From Pedococcus cremeus (GTDB lineage: Bacteria; Actinomycetota; Actinomycetes; Actinomycetales; Dermatophilaceae), in contig NZ_FOHB01000008.1 in NCBI RefSeq assembly GCF_900111375.1, positions 124,001 through 188,000 on the forward strand: a DNA stretch of 64,000 nucleotides, written 5' to 3'. Of the stretch, positions 32,047 to 40,574 are shown piece by piece. Position 1 is the stretch's first letter; each line of letters begins with the position of its first letter. Position numbers and translations under genes: made by a program. A model generated the notes under the pieces. That model saw only the letters and a program-made list of their open reading frames with translations, searched no databases and had not been told where the DNA came from.

Positions 32047-33681
32047 ATGGGCGGGCAGAGCAGGGGTGCGCTGTTCGACTCCGATGACATCGTGCCGGTG
32101 CTCATCGAGGGTGTGCTGCGCTTGGTGTGGTGGGTGGTGCGGACCGTGGTCGCCCTGGTGGTGTTCGCGGTCCGCGTCCCCCTCCTCGCCGTCCCGGCTG
32201 CCGTGCTTGTCGCGGTCGGCGTCACCTATGGGCGGCCCGTCGCCCTCTGGACGACCTTGGCCCTCGTGGTCACGCTCATCGCGTGGCGGCTGCTTGGGCC
32301 TGGGACGTTCGGGCGGTGGGTGCGGCCGCAGCTGTCGGCGGCGTGGAAGACGGTCGCCTACGAGGTGGCCTGGCGGCGTATCGCTCCCCGGGTCGGACTG
32401 GTGGTGCACGACCACGGGCCGCGCCGTCGCCGTGCTGGGGAGGTGGCCGGGTTGGCGTGGGTGAAGGTCACTCCGGCCGGCGTCGAGCGCCTGGGCATCG
32501 GCCTGCCCGCCGGGCTGACGCCGGACGACGTCGCCGCGAAGACGGACGCTATCGCTCACGCTTTCCGCGCCCGGGAGGCCCGCATCGCCCCCTCCGGCCC
32601 GGGTGGCGTGGTGATCGAGCTGCACCGCAAGGACGTCCTCGCCACCACGATCCGCCCGCTGCCGGTCCAGGCGGCCGACCGGGTCAACCTCGCCGGGATA
32701 CCCATCGGGCGACACGAGGACGGCAGCCCCTGGTGTTTCTCCCTGTGGCAGACCCACGTCCTGATCGCCGGAGCAACTGGTGCGGGCAAGGGCTCCATCC
32801 TCTGGTCGCTGCTGAATGGGCTGTCTCCGGCCATCAACGACGGTTGGGTGCAGGTGTGGGCCATCGATCCCAAGGGCGGCATGGAGCTGCGCCCCGGCGC
32901 CCGGCTGTTCTCCCGGTTCGAGGACGGCACTCCTGAGACGATGTGCGACCTCCTCGAGGACCTCGTCGCCGTCATGGACGCCCGCGCCAAGCGGCTGGCC
33001 ACTCAGGGCATCCGCAAGCACCAACCCTCACCCGACTCCCCGCACGTCCTCGCGGTGATCGACGAGCTCGCGACCCTGACCGCGTTCGCCGAGCGGTCGG
33101 TGGTGCGCCGGATCGAGCAGGCGCTGGGGCTGCTGCTGACCAAGGGCCGGGCGGTCGGCATCACCGTGTTGGCGGCGGTACAGGATCCCGGCAAGGACGT
33201 CGTCGGTTGGCGTGACCTTTTTCCCACTCGGGTCGCGATGCGCCTGGACAACCCGATCCAGGTCGACATGGTCCTTGGTGAAGGGGCCCGCGACGTCGGC
33301 GCCACCGCCGACCACATCTGCGAGACCACGCCCGGTGTCGCCTTCGTGAGGGTCGAGGGCACCCGCGCCGTTCGCCGCGTGCGCGCTAGCTACCTCGCTG
33401 ACGATGACATTGCGGCCCTCGCGAGCCGAGTAACGGCGTGGCCAGCCCTAACCGCGCCACGACCGGCCCCGGTCCCCGCTGGGCCGTTCGATGCTCCAGC
33501 CCCACCGCGGGCCGAGCCGCCCACTGCACCGGAGACGCCGGCGCCGGCCCGGTCAGAGGATCAGCGCCCGCCGGCGTCGGCTGCGCCACAGCGCAAGCCA
33601 CGCAAGCCCCGCAAAGCTCGGACCACCTCGACCCCCACGGCAGGGGTCGAGAAGTCCGCGACGGATCGGGGTGTGACCTGA
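32047..33681 (+). CDS. FtsK/SpoIIIE-type DNA translocase (TraB/TraSA-like)
   Basis: A 544-residue transfer ATPase. Two membrane segments lie near residues 20-80; the motor domain holds Walker A GATGAGKG (242-249), DPKGG in AIDPKGGME and Walker B VLAVIDEL (Asp339-Glu340). The last ~80 residues are Pro/Ala-rich and basic (RKPRKPRKA). In AICEs one hexameric FtsK-like protein moves double-stranded DNA between mycelial or adjacent cells; the classical wHTH-gamma domain is not evident. Its stop overlaps the Rep start (TGATG). Confidence 0.88.
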   Translation: MGGQSRGALFDSDDIVPVLIEGVLRLVWWVVRTVVALVVFAVRVPLLAVPAAVLVAVGVTYGRPVALWTTLALVVTLIAWRLLGPGTFGRWVRPQLSAAWKTVAYEVAWRRIAPRVGLVVHDHGPRRRRAGEVAGLAWVKVTPAGVERLGIGLPAGLTPDDVAAKTDAIAHAFRAREARIAPSGPGGVVIELHRKDVLATTIRPLPVQAADRVNLAGIPIGRHEDGSPWCFSLWQTHVLIAGATGAGKGSILWSLLNGLSPAINDGWVQVWAIDPKGGMELRPGARLFSRFEDGTPETMCDLLEDLVAVMDARAKRLATQGIRKHQPSPDSPHVLAVIDELATLTAFAERSVVRRIEQALGLLLTKGRAVGITVLAAVQDPGKDVVGWRDLFPTRVAMRLDNPIQVDMVLGEGARDVGATADHICETTPGVAFVRVEGTRAVRRVRASYLADDDIAALASRVTAWPALTAPRPAPVPAGPFDAPAPPRAEPPTAPETPAPARSEDQRPPASAAPQRKPRKPRKARTTSTPTAGVEKSATDRGVT

Positions 33682-35261
33682 TGCTCGCCCCGGATGGCGC
33701 TCCGGTCGACGTCGACCTCGCCTACACGCTCGCCGCCAACGAAGGCGTGTGTGTGCGACCGCTGCTGCGGAAGGTCACCGACCGGGCTACCGGCGATGTG
33801 CGGACGGTGCCGATTCGGTGCGGCTCCACGAGGGAGTCAGTGTGCCCGCCGTGTGCGACCAAGGCCCGCCGGGTGCGGATGCAGCAGTGCCGGGAGGGCT
33901 GGCACCTGACCGAGGACCCGCCCCTGCCCGAGCGGGGTTTCGGCGAGGAACCAGGCGGGCATGAGGTCGAGGAGGGCCCGGGGGAGGTCGAGCAATCTCA
34001 GTGTGAGCGGCGCGTTCGGTCAACTCGCAGACGGCAAGACGCGCCGGGCCTTCCCCGGGTCCCGATGGAGGACCGCACCACCGGGCAGGCGTTCACCGCC
34101 CCGGACGGCACCTGCTACCGACCGTCGATGTTCATCACCTGGACCCTGCCGTCCTACGGCAAGGTCATCCCCGGCACTGGCATCCCCGCCGACCCGGCCC
34201 GGTACGACTACCGCCGCGCCGCCCTGGACGCGCTGCACTTCCCCAAGCTGGTCGACCGGCTCTGGCAGAACCTGCGCCGCTGCGCCGGGTTCAAGGTCCA
34301 GTACTTCTCCGCCGTCGAGGCCCAGCGCCGCCTCGCCCCGCACCTGCACGCCGCCATCCGCGGTGCCATCCCGCGGAAGACGATCCGGCAGGTCACCAAG
34401 GCCACCTACTTCCAGCTGTGGTGGCCCGCCTTCGACGAGATCCGATACCAGGGCGACCGGCTGCCGGTGTGGGACCGGGAGGCCGGCGGGTACTGCGACC
34501 CCGAGACCGGCCACCCGTTGACCACGTTCCGCGATGCTCTCGACGAGCTCGACGACGACCCGGACGCCAGGCCCGCCCACGTGGTGCGGTTCGGGCAGCA
34601 GACGGACGTCAAGGGACTGATCGGCGGGTCCAAGGACTCCGAGCGGGCGGTGGGGTACCTGTGCAAGTACCTGACCAAGTCCGTCGCCGACACCTACGCC
34701 GACCCGGCCACCTCCGGCCTCACCGAAGACCAGCACACCGCGTACGAGGCGCACATCGGTCGCCTCCACGAACAGGTGCTGTGGCTGCCCTGCACACCGG
34801 AATGCGCGAACTGGCTCCGCTACGGCATCCAACCCGACGCCGCCGGCCCCGGCCTGACACCCGGGATGTGTCCGGCCCCACACCACGACCGGGAGAATCT
34901 GGGCATCGGCGGCCGCCGGGTCCTGGTCTCCCGCCAGTGGTCCGGCAAGACCCTCACCGAGCACCGCGCCGACCGGGCCGCCGTCGTCCGGCAAGCCCTC
35001 GAAGCCGCCGGCATCGACGCCCCCGAGGCGGACCGGTGCGCCGCCGACGTCCTCGACGACGACGGGCTGCCCCGCTTCGTGTGGGAGGACGTGCCGGTCG
35101 ACCAGCGCGACTACCCGGCTGTGATCCTCGCCTCCGTCCGCGAACACCGGGCCTGGAAGGCACAGTACGAGCAGGCGAAAACCATTGCTGTGCAGCGGGA
35201 ATCGCCACCTCAACTGGCCTGTGGACAGTCATTCGGCAAAGGTGAAGGGGACAGACCATGA
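33681..35261 (+). CDS. RepSA-like replication initiator
   Basis: A 526-residue rolling-circle-type initiator. The N-terminal region has several cysteines (CGSTRESVCPPC) suggesting a zinc knuckle; the HLHA motif is in RRLAPHLHAAIRG (metal-binding motif II) and YLCKYLTKS is the catalytic tyrosine motif III. The initiator nicks the double-strand origin after excision. ATG 33681 shares one base with the stop of the transfer ATPase and its own stop overlaps the excisionase start by four bases. The region ~40-110 is diverse and low complexity. Confidence 0.85.
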   Translation: MLAPDGAPVDVDLAYTLAANEGVCVRPLLRKVTDRATGDVRTVPIRCGSTRESVCPPCATKARRVRMQQCREGWHLTEDPPLPERGFGEEPGGHEVEEGPGEVEQSQCERRVRSTRRRQDAPGLPRVPMEDRTTGQAFTAPDGTCYRPSMFITWTLPSYGKVIPGTGIPADPARYDYRRAALDALHFPKLVDRLWQNLRRCAGFKVQYFSAVEAQRRLAPHLHAAIRGAIPRKTIRQVTKATYFQLWWPAFDEIRYQGDRLPVWDREAGGYCDPETGHPLTTFRDALDELDDDPDARPAHVVRFGQQTDVKGLIGGSKDSERAVGYLCKYLTKSVADTYADPATSGLTEDQHTAYEAHIGRLHEQVLWLPCTPECANWLRYGIQPDAAGPGLTPGMCPAPHHDRENLGIGGRRVLVSRQWSGKTLTEHRADRAAVVRQALEAAGIDAPEADRCAADVLDDDGLPRFVWEDVPVDQRDYPAVILASVREHRAWKAQYEQAKTIAVQRESPPQLACGQSFGKGEGDRP

Positions 35262-35473
35262 GGGTTCAGAAGCACACAGAGGAGCCGCAGCCGCTGTCCA
35301 CATGTGACCGGCTGTGGACCATCGATGACGTGTCGGCCTTCCTGGGCGTGCCCGTCCAGACGCTGTATCAGTGGCGGCATCGCAGTGAAGGGCCGCCGGG
35401 CGTTCGCCTGGGCAAGCATCTGCGCTTCGACCCGGCGCAGGTGCGGGCATGGGTAGCGAGCAAGGTGGCTTGA
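35258..35473 (+). CDS. xis: Excisionase (Xis-like HTH_17)
   Basis: A 71-residue winged-helix protein with the MerR-like/HTH_17 signature: LWTIDDVSAFLGVPVQTLYQWRHRSEGPPGVRLGKHLRF. Such proteins bend attachment DNA and push the integrase reaction to excision. ATG 35258 overlaps the Rep stop by four bases and the next gene starts one base after its stop, so rep-xis-int is one unit. Confidence 0.85.
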   Translation: MRVQKHTEEPQPLSTCDRLWTIDDVSAFLGVPVQTLYQWRHRSEGPPGVRLGKHLRFDPAQVRAWVASKVA

Positions 35474-35474
35474 G

Positions 35475-36599
35475 ATGGCGAAGGTCGCACGCGACACCCG
35501 TGATGGCCGCTGGCTGGCGAGGTGGCGGGACCCCTCGGGGAAGCAACGCAAGAAGTCCTTCTCCCGCCGGGTCGACGCGGAGCGGTTTCTCATCGAGCTT
35601 CAGGCAGAGATGCAAAGGGGTCGGTACATCGACCCGTCAGCGGGGAAGCTGCTCTTCAGCTTCTACGCCGAGCGCTGGCTCTCGGGCCTGGGGCATCTCA
35701 AGGCGACCACGGCGCAGCGATACGGGGAGGTCGCCAGGACCTATGTGCTGGTGAAGTGGGGAAACTGGCCGTTAGCCAGCATCACTCGGACGGATGTGGC
35801 CGCGTGGATCGGCGAACTCCATCGTCGTGGGCTCTCGGCCGGAACCATTCGCAAGGCCTACCTCGTGGCGTCGCAGATCCTCGACGCAGCCGTGGCTGAC
35901 GGCTGCTTGGGGCTCAACCCAGCCAAGGGCGTGCGTTTGCCCCGTCAGGTAACCCGGGAACCGCACTTCATGACTGCTGACCAGGTCGGAAATTTGGCGG
36001 ATGCTGCGGGCGCTCACCGGCTAGCGATCCTGACACTGGCCCTCACAGGTCTGCGGTTTGGGGAGTTCGCAGCTCTGAAAGTCTCCCGGCTCGAGGTCGA
36101 TCGCAGTCGCCTCTACGTCGCAGAGGCGGTGACCGTAGTGGGCTCGCAGTTGGTGTGGTCGACACCAAAGTCACATGCGCGGCGGCATGTCCCGGTTCCC
36201 AGGTCGCTCCTCCCTCACTTGGTCACTGCATGTGAAGGCAAGTCGGGTGAGGACCTCATATTCCCGTCGCAGACAGGCGGCGCCATCCGGCTCAACAACT
36301 GGCGTCGCCGTGTCTTCGATCGGGCATGTGCCGATGCGGGGCTGGTCGGGTTCACCCCGCACGACCTGCGGCACACCGCGGCGTCGCTCGCGATCTCGGT
36401 CGGCGCAAACGTGAAGGCCGTGCAGCGCATGCTGGGCCATGCTTCGGCCGCGATGACATTGGACATCTACGCGGGCCTTTTCGCTGATGACCTGGACCAG
36501 GTCGGCTCTCGGCTCGATTCTCTTGTGCCACAGATGTGCCACAACGACGGCCGGTTGCCCTCCGTCGAGGGCATCGGAACGGTCGAAAATGCCCCTTGA
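35475..36599 (+). CDS. int: Tyrosine site-specific integrase
   Basis: A 374-residue tyrosine recombinase. The arm-binding N-terminus (~1-60) is basic, the core-binding domain is ~65-160 and the catalytic domain follows. Catalytic residues: Arg194 (TGLRFGE), His296/Arg299 (HDLRHTAAS), a late His in LGHASAAMT and Tyr332 in DIYAGLF. It ends 16 bases before attR. Two copies of the GTGCCACA arm-like repeat sit inside its 3' end. Confidence 0.93.
   Translation: MAKVARDTRDGRWLARWRDPSGKQRKKSFSRRVDAERFLIELQAEMQRGRYIDPSAGKLLFSFYAERWLSGLGHLKATTAQRYGEVARTYVLVKWGNWPLASITRTDVAAWIGELHRRGLSAGTIRKAYLVASQILDAAVADGCLGLNPAKGVRLPRQVTREPHFMTADQVGNLADAAGAHRLAILTLALTGLRFGEFAALKVSRLEVDRSRLYVAEAVTVVGSQLVWSTPKSHARRHVPVPRSLLPHLVTACEGKSGEDLIFPSQTGGAIRLNNWRRRVFDRACADAGLVGFTPHDLRHTAASLAISVGANVKAVQRMLGHASAAMTLDIYAGLFADDLDQVGSRLDSLVPQMCHNDGRLPSVEGIGTVENAP
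36525..36544. promoter_or_regulatory. Putative integrase arm-type sites, right end
   Basis: GTGCCACAG at 36525-36533 and GTGCCACAA at 36536-36544, 11 bp apart, within the int 3' end and ~72 bp from attR. They mirror the pair at 20750-20769 and are in the same orientation on the plus strand. Confidence 0.6.
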
Positions 36600-36613
36600 C
36601 CTGCGCAAACGTG

Positions 36614-36689
36614 TGGTGCCCCCGGCAGGATTCGAACCTGCGACACCCGCTTTAGGAGAGCGGTGCTCTATCCCCTGAGCTACGAGGGC
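36614..36689 (-). tRNA. tRNA-Arg (anticodon CCT)
   Basis: The reverse strand from 36689 folds as a complete tRNA of 73 bases plus encoded CCA (36616-36614). Acceptor GCCCTCG pairs with CGGGGGC with one G-U; the anticodon stem CCGCT/AGCGG encloses CTCCTAA, anticodon CCT. The T arm GCAGG-TTCGAAT-CCTGC is perfect. The element's attR core is its 3' half, so integration regenerates an intact gene. Confidence 0.95.
36616..36658. other. attR core (43-bp direct repeat)
   Basis: Perfect 43-bp copy of attL located inside the tRNA-Arg 3' half. Identity ends at 36659 toward the tRNA 5' half. Confidence 0.92.
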
Positions 36690-36906
36690 GGGACGTGGTC
36701 GAAACCCTCAATGCAACCCTCGAGGGAACCTGGGCCAGCCCTGCATCGGACAGGGTAGTCGATACCTCCGCCGCTCCCGCACCGTGGCGGGAACCCCTAC
36801 GGGGCGGCCTTGAGGGAACACTCAGACTCGAGGCCTAGACTTGCTGCTCGGTCCGGCAAAGACGGCGGATGTCTTCGACACCTGACGGAAGTCCCAAAGC
36901 CTCACC

Positions 36907-37716
36907 ATGCCTGAACCCGCTACGTCCAGCTCCTCACAGACCTCCAGTTCTTCACCGACCTCGATCACTGACGCGCCGGAGCCCAAGGTCAACGCCCTTG
37001 GGCTGAGCCCGGCCCAGGTTGCCGGTAGCGCCCTGGCCGCAGCCACCTCCGCCCTCGCCGCGTCGTTCCTCGGCGTGGCCGGAACCATCATCGGTGCTGT
37101 CGTCGGCTCCCTCGTGGCCACCATCGCCTCAGCCGTCTACGCGCACTCCCTGCGCCGAGCCAGCACCCGGATCCGCGAGGTCCGCCCGGTCATCGTGACC
37201 CGTCATGCCGACGCCCGCGCCCACGTGGTGCAGGGTCCAGACACGGGTGTCGTGATCGACGACGCTGCTGAGCCCCAACCCGTCGCCGACCGGACGCGTC
37301 GGATTGGCCCCGTCGCCCGCTGGGTCGGGGTCGCAGCTGGAGTGGCTGCCGCCGCAGGGCTCGCGCTGGGCGGAATCACGGCCGTCGAGGCGCTGCTGGG
37401 CCACCCGGTATCGAACAGCGCTGCGACAGGGACCTCTCTCTCCAAGGCGTTCGGTGGCTCCAGCGCCCCGTCGGAGAAGAAGCCCGAGAAGCCCTCGACC
37501 GACCAGCCGGCCACCACGCCAGCCACCAGGACATCGACACAGGGCGCATCTCCCACACACACCGCGACCGACTCGCCCACCAGTGCGCCGCAGCCGACCG
37601 GCACGCCGTCCCAGTCCGCGCCTCCCACCGGCACGCCGAGTGACCAGGGCCCGACCGTGCAGTCGACCGGACCGGCCGCACCGCAGGCACCGGCTCCCTC
37701 TCAGGCGACCCCTTAG
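36907..37716 (+). CDS. Membrane protein with disordered Pro/Thr/Ser-rich tail
   Basis: A 269-residue protein: a Ser-rich start, a hydrophobic double segment (~40-78, with GXXXG patterns SFLGVAGTIIGAVVGSLVATIA), a cytoplasmic stretch, another hydrophobic segment (~140-165) and a long Thr/Pro/Ser-rich exposed tail. I recognise no catalytic motif. No good ribosome site precedes ATG 36907. The last four bases overlap the convergent YihY gene. The function is unknown; a cell-surface linker is plausible. Confidence 0.7.
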   Translation: MPEPATSSSSQTSSSSPTSITDAPEPKVNALGLSPAQVAGSALAAATSALAASFLGVAGTIIGAVVGSLVATIASAVYAHSLRRASTRIREVRPVIVTRHADARAHVVQGPDTGVVIDDAAEPQPVADRTRRIGPVARWVGVAAGVAAAAGLALGGITAVEALLGHPVSNSAATGTSLSKAFGGSSAPSEKKPEKPSTDQPATTPATRTSTQGASPTHTATDSPTSAPQPTGTPSQSAPPTGTPSDQGPTVQSTGPAAPQAPAPSQATP

Positions 37717-38723
37717 CCGCGGTCGTCGCGGTCCGGTTCCGGAGACCCGGCTTCTCCCTGTCGGTCGAAACTGACGTCCACCGTCTCGAAACCCTTGGCC
37801 CGCTGCGCCTTGGCGGCATCCGTGTAGGTCCTGCGGTCACCCCGGGTGAGGTCGACGTCATCGGTGAACGGGGTGAGGAGCGCGCGGGGCCACAGTCGCT
37901 TCGCGAGGACGACGTTGACCTCGACGCTGAGCGTCGTGGCGACCGCAGCGAGGTAGAGGAACGCCACCAGTCCGAGCACGAGGCCGAAGACGCCGTTGAC
38001 GGCGGTGGAGTTCTTCAGGGTGTGGCCCACCACGGCGGTGCCGGAGAACTGCAGCACCTGCCACGCCAGCGCGGCGAGCAACCCGCCCGGCACGGAGTCG
38101 CGCCACCTGAGCCGGCGAGCCGTGCCGAGATGGAACGCGAGGACGAAGACGGCGGCATTGACCGCGATCGCCGCAAGGGAGTTGAGCACCCGCAGGCCGG
38201 CGCCGAGCTCGGCACCGTATGCCGCGGCGCTGCCGGCCAGTGCCGACAGCACTGTGGTGGCGATGATGGCGAGGCCTGCCGTCGCGAGGAGGGCCAGGCT
38301 GCGCAACCGCACCCGCACCGGGTTGGGGCGCTCATTACGCGGGACACCCCAGGTCGTGTTCAGCATGTTCTGGAAGGCCTGCGCTATCCCGAGCCCGCCG
38401 TAGAGCGACCCGAGCACTCCGATCACCACCCCGACGCCACTGCCCTTGAGGCCCGAGGTGCGCAGTTGCTGCCCGATGACGGGGAACTGGCTGAGCGTGG
38501 AGGCCATGATCGTGTGTTGAAGCCCAGCGTTGCCCTCCAGCGCGAAGCCCAGGAGCGAGGAGAGCAGGAGCAGTAGAGGAAAGAGGGAGACCAGCCCGTA
38601 GTAGGCCAGGAGGGCGGAGAGGTAGCTGCCCTGGTCGTCGGCGAACTTGTACACCACCGCGATCGGGAGGCCCGCCGCGGGATGACGTCGCTGCAGGCGG
38701 TCGAGCCGCTTGACGGTTCCCAC
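37713..38723 (-). CDS. YihY/virulence factor BrkB family membrane protein
   Basis: A 336-residue integral membrane protein of the YihY family: the signature DDQGSYLSALLAYYGLVSLFP, six hydrophobic segments, and GLGIAQAFQNMLNTTW in the middle. The family was once thought to be RNase BN; its real role is unknown, possibly in membrane lipid homeostasis. I chose GTG 38723 with AGAGAGG upstream. The C-terminal 45 residues are acidic/basic and cytoplasmic. Confidence 0.85.
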   Translation of the reverse strand: MGTVKRLDRLQRRHPAAGLPIAVVYKFADDQGSYLSALLAYYGLVSLFPLLLLLSSLLGFALEGNAGLQHTIMASTLSQFPVIGQQLRTSGLKGSGVGVVIGVLGSLYGGLGIAQAFQNMLNTTWGVPRNERPNPVRVRLRSLALLATAGLAIIATTVLSALAGSAAAYGAELGAGLRVLNSLAAIAVNAAVFVLAFHLGTARRLRWRDSVPGGLLAALAWQVLQFSGTAVVGHTLKNSTAVNGVFGLVLGLVAFLYLAAVATTLSVEVNVVLAKRLWPRALLTPFTDDVDLTRGDRRTYTDAAKAQRAKGFETVDVSFDRQGEAGSPEPDRDDRG

Positions 38724-38808
38724 GGCATTCCTCTCTCCGATCGGATGGCGCACGCACCCGTCGTTCGGGCTGTACCCCGCTGTGAACCTGACTACGCGGT
38801 CGCCGTCG

Positions 38809-39861
38809 TCAGCGTGCCAGGCCGAACGCGGTCAGGAACGGCGGGGCGGTTGCCGCCTTCCGCAGCGGCGTCCGCCCGGAGAGGCGCGACAGCGATGCCG
38901 AGAGCGAGTAGTGGTTGAGAGCCTTGGTGACGGTCTTGCCGTGCAGCGAGGGGTGCACGACGGCGGTGTAGACCAGGTTGCCGGACCGCTTGTCGTCCTC
39001 GTCGAAGGTGATGACGACGGCGAGCCTGCCGGCGCGGTAGTCGGGGCCGGCCATGATGGTTGGCATCCACCGCTTCAGCCACGCGTCGGCGGTGGCCGCC
39101 GAGCAGTCGTGCCCGTCATGGCAGACGTCGGGCACGAGCATCCCCACGGTGGGGAGGCGTCCGGCGACGATGTCGTTGTGCAGCGCGCCTGAGGTCGTGG
39201 TGCCCGCGGGGACGTCGTTGGCCCGGCACCCGGTGTGCTCAGCCGAGCTGGTGAAGTAGGTCCACGGGTTGTGCCGCACGGCATACCGCCCGGTGTTGAA
39301 GCGCTGGCACGCAGTCGTCATGCCCTCGGCATACACGCGGGCCTGTCGGCCGGCGGCACGGGCCTGCCCGAACACCGAGCTGCTGATCAGGGGGTGGCTT
39401 GAGGGAGCCCGGTCGTCGGTGATGCCGAACGTGGAACCGCCAGCGATCGCGAGGTAGTTGGGAAGCGAGGGGTGGGTCACGCCACGCATCGCGGTCGCCT
39501 GCCCGTACTTCGAGCCGAGGCCCACGAGGTACGGCATGTTGCGGGCCGTGTTCGCGTAGCTGCGGTTCTCCTCCATGACGACCAGGACCTTGGTCGGCCG
39601 CACGGACGAGGCCGACACGGTCGCTGCCGTCTCGGGAGCGGGGGGAGCGGCGGAAGCGACGGTCTCCGTCGGGCCGGCAGCGTGCGACGTCGAGGGGGTC
39701 GGAGCGGAGCCCTGCGGCGAGGCACAGGCGGCCACCGTGGCGGCCACCGTGGCGGCGGCCAGCGTCACGCGTGCGGCCAGCGCTGCCGGCCCCCGTACGA
39801 GGCGGAGGCCGCGGCCCGGACGCGGGCGCGCTTGTGGAACGAAGCGGAACACATCTCCCAT
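38809..39861 (-). CDS. Phosphoesterase family lipoprotein (acid phosphatase-like)
   Basis: A ~350-residue exported phosphoesterase of the PF04185-type. After a basic N-terminus and a hydrophobic segment, VAACASP gives a lipobox-like Cys. The catalytic block is VLVVMEENRSYANTARNMPYL and HPSLPNYLAIAGGSTFGITDD; CHDGHDC, ITFDEDD and LNHYSLSASL carry the later metal ligands. It should act outside the membrane on phosphomonoesters or phospholipids. ATG 39861 is preferred over ATG 39900 (in frame), which would put 13 uncharacteristic residues ahead. Confidence 0.82.
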   Translation of the reverse strand: MGDVFRFVPQARPRPGRGLRLVRGPAALAARVTLAAATVAATVAACASPQGSAPTPSTSHAAGPTETVASAAPPAPETAATVSASSVRPTKVLVVMEENRSYANTARNMPYLVGLGSKYGQATAMRGVTHPSLPNYLAIAGGSTFGITDDRAPSSHPLISSSVFGQARAAGRQARVYAEGMTTACQRFNTGRYAVRHNPWTYFTSSAEHTGCRANDVPAGTTTSGALHNDIVAGRLPTVGMLVPDVCHDGHDCSAATADAWLKRWMPTIMAGPDYRAGRLAVVITFDEDDKRSGNLVYTAVVHPSLHGKTVTKALNHYSLSASLSRLSGRTPLRKAATAPPFLTAFGLAR

Positions 39862-39919
39862 GCTGCCTGAGGCCCGGGCCCACGCATCCCCAGACGTCAT
39901 CGGGCCGGGACTGCCGCGG

Positions 39920-40564
39920 TCATTTGCCGAGGCCCGCGATGAGGTTGATCAGGGTCGCGATGATCACCGCGCCGAACACGTACGACAGCAGAGCCTGCCG
40001 CAGCACGGCCTTCCGCAGCAGGGGCCCGGTGACCTGGGTGTCGGAGACCTGGAACGTCATGCCGACGGTGAACGCGAGGTAGGCGAAGTCGCTGAAGACG
40101 GGAGGCCGGTCGTCGCCGAAGTCGACACCACCCGGCTCCTCGTCGTAGTAGAGCTCGGCGTACCGCGTCATGAAGACCGTGTGCACCACACCCCAGGCGA
40201 GGGCCACGCTGCAGACGCTGAGGGCGGCCTGCAGGTCACGTCCTCCGGTGGACCCGGTCAACATCAGGCCGACCGCCGCGAGGCTGACCAGCGCTGCGGC
40301 GACCATCACGACATCAGCCACCGGCTTGCGGGGATCCTCGCGTGCCGCGTGCTGCTGGGTCTCGTCAGCGTTCATGGGCCACAGGGCGATCCACAACCGC
40401 ACGAGGAACGTGAGGGCTGCAGCCATCCACCCCAGCAGGAACCCGAAGCGCCAGCTGACGGTCACCGTGCAGACGACGGCCGCGACGAGTCCGACACCGG
40501 CTGCCGATGCCAGGGCGGCCGTTGCGGTAGGCGCTCGTCTACCGTCCCTCACGTCAGAGGCCAC
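39920..40564 (-). CDS. DUF1345 family membrane protein
   Basis: A 214-residue protein with five hydrophobic segments. The DUF1345 blocks are LLGWMAAALTFLVRLWIAL, RYAELYYDE, DFGDDRPPVFSDFAYLAFTVGMTFQVSDTQV and FGAVIIATLINLI. The family's role is unknown; the pattern of paired acidic residues in exposed loops suggests ion interaction. AAAGGA lies upstream of GTG 40564. Confidence 0.85.
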   Translation of the reverse strand: MASDVRDGRRAPTATAALASAAGVGLVAAVVCTVTVSWRFGFLLGWMAAALTFLVRLWIALWPMNADETQQHAAREDPRKPVADVVMVAAALVSLAAVGLMLTGSTGGRDLQAALSVCSVALAWGVVHTVFMTRYAELYYDEEPGGVDFGDDRPPVFSDFAYLAFTVGMTFQVSDTQVTGPLLRKAVLRQALLSYVFGAVIIATLINLIAGLGK

Positions 40565-40574
40565 GAGGGTCCTT

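Larger units (their letters stand above)
20609..36658. mobile_element. Actinomycete integrative and conjugative element in tRNA-Arg(CCT)
   Basis: The element is bounded by a perfect 43-bp direct repeat (20609-20651 and 36616-36658). The right copy is the 3' half of a complete tRNA-Arg(CCT); the left copy has no tRNA 5' half. The backbone, all pointing toward the tRNA, is small proteins, FtsK/TraB ATPase, RepSA-like initiator, excisionase and tyrosine integrase, which is the pSAM2-like AICE arrangement. XRE, NUDIX and HD genes form the control module. The left ~9 kb is cargo with defence-like genes. Within the element the host octamer GTATGCCG is absent. All backbone frames look intact, so the element may be active; that is an inference. 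Confidence 0.9.
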
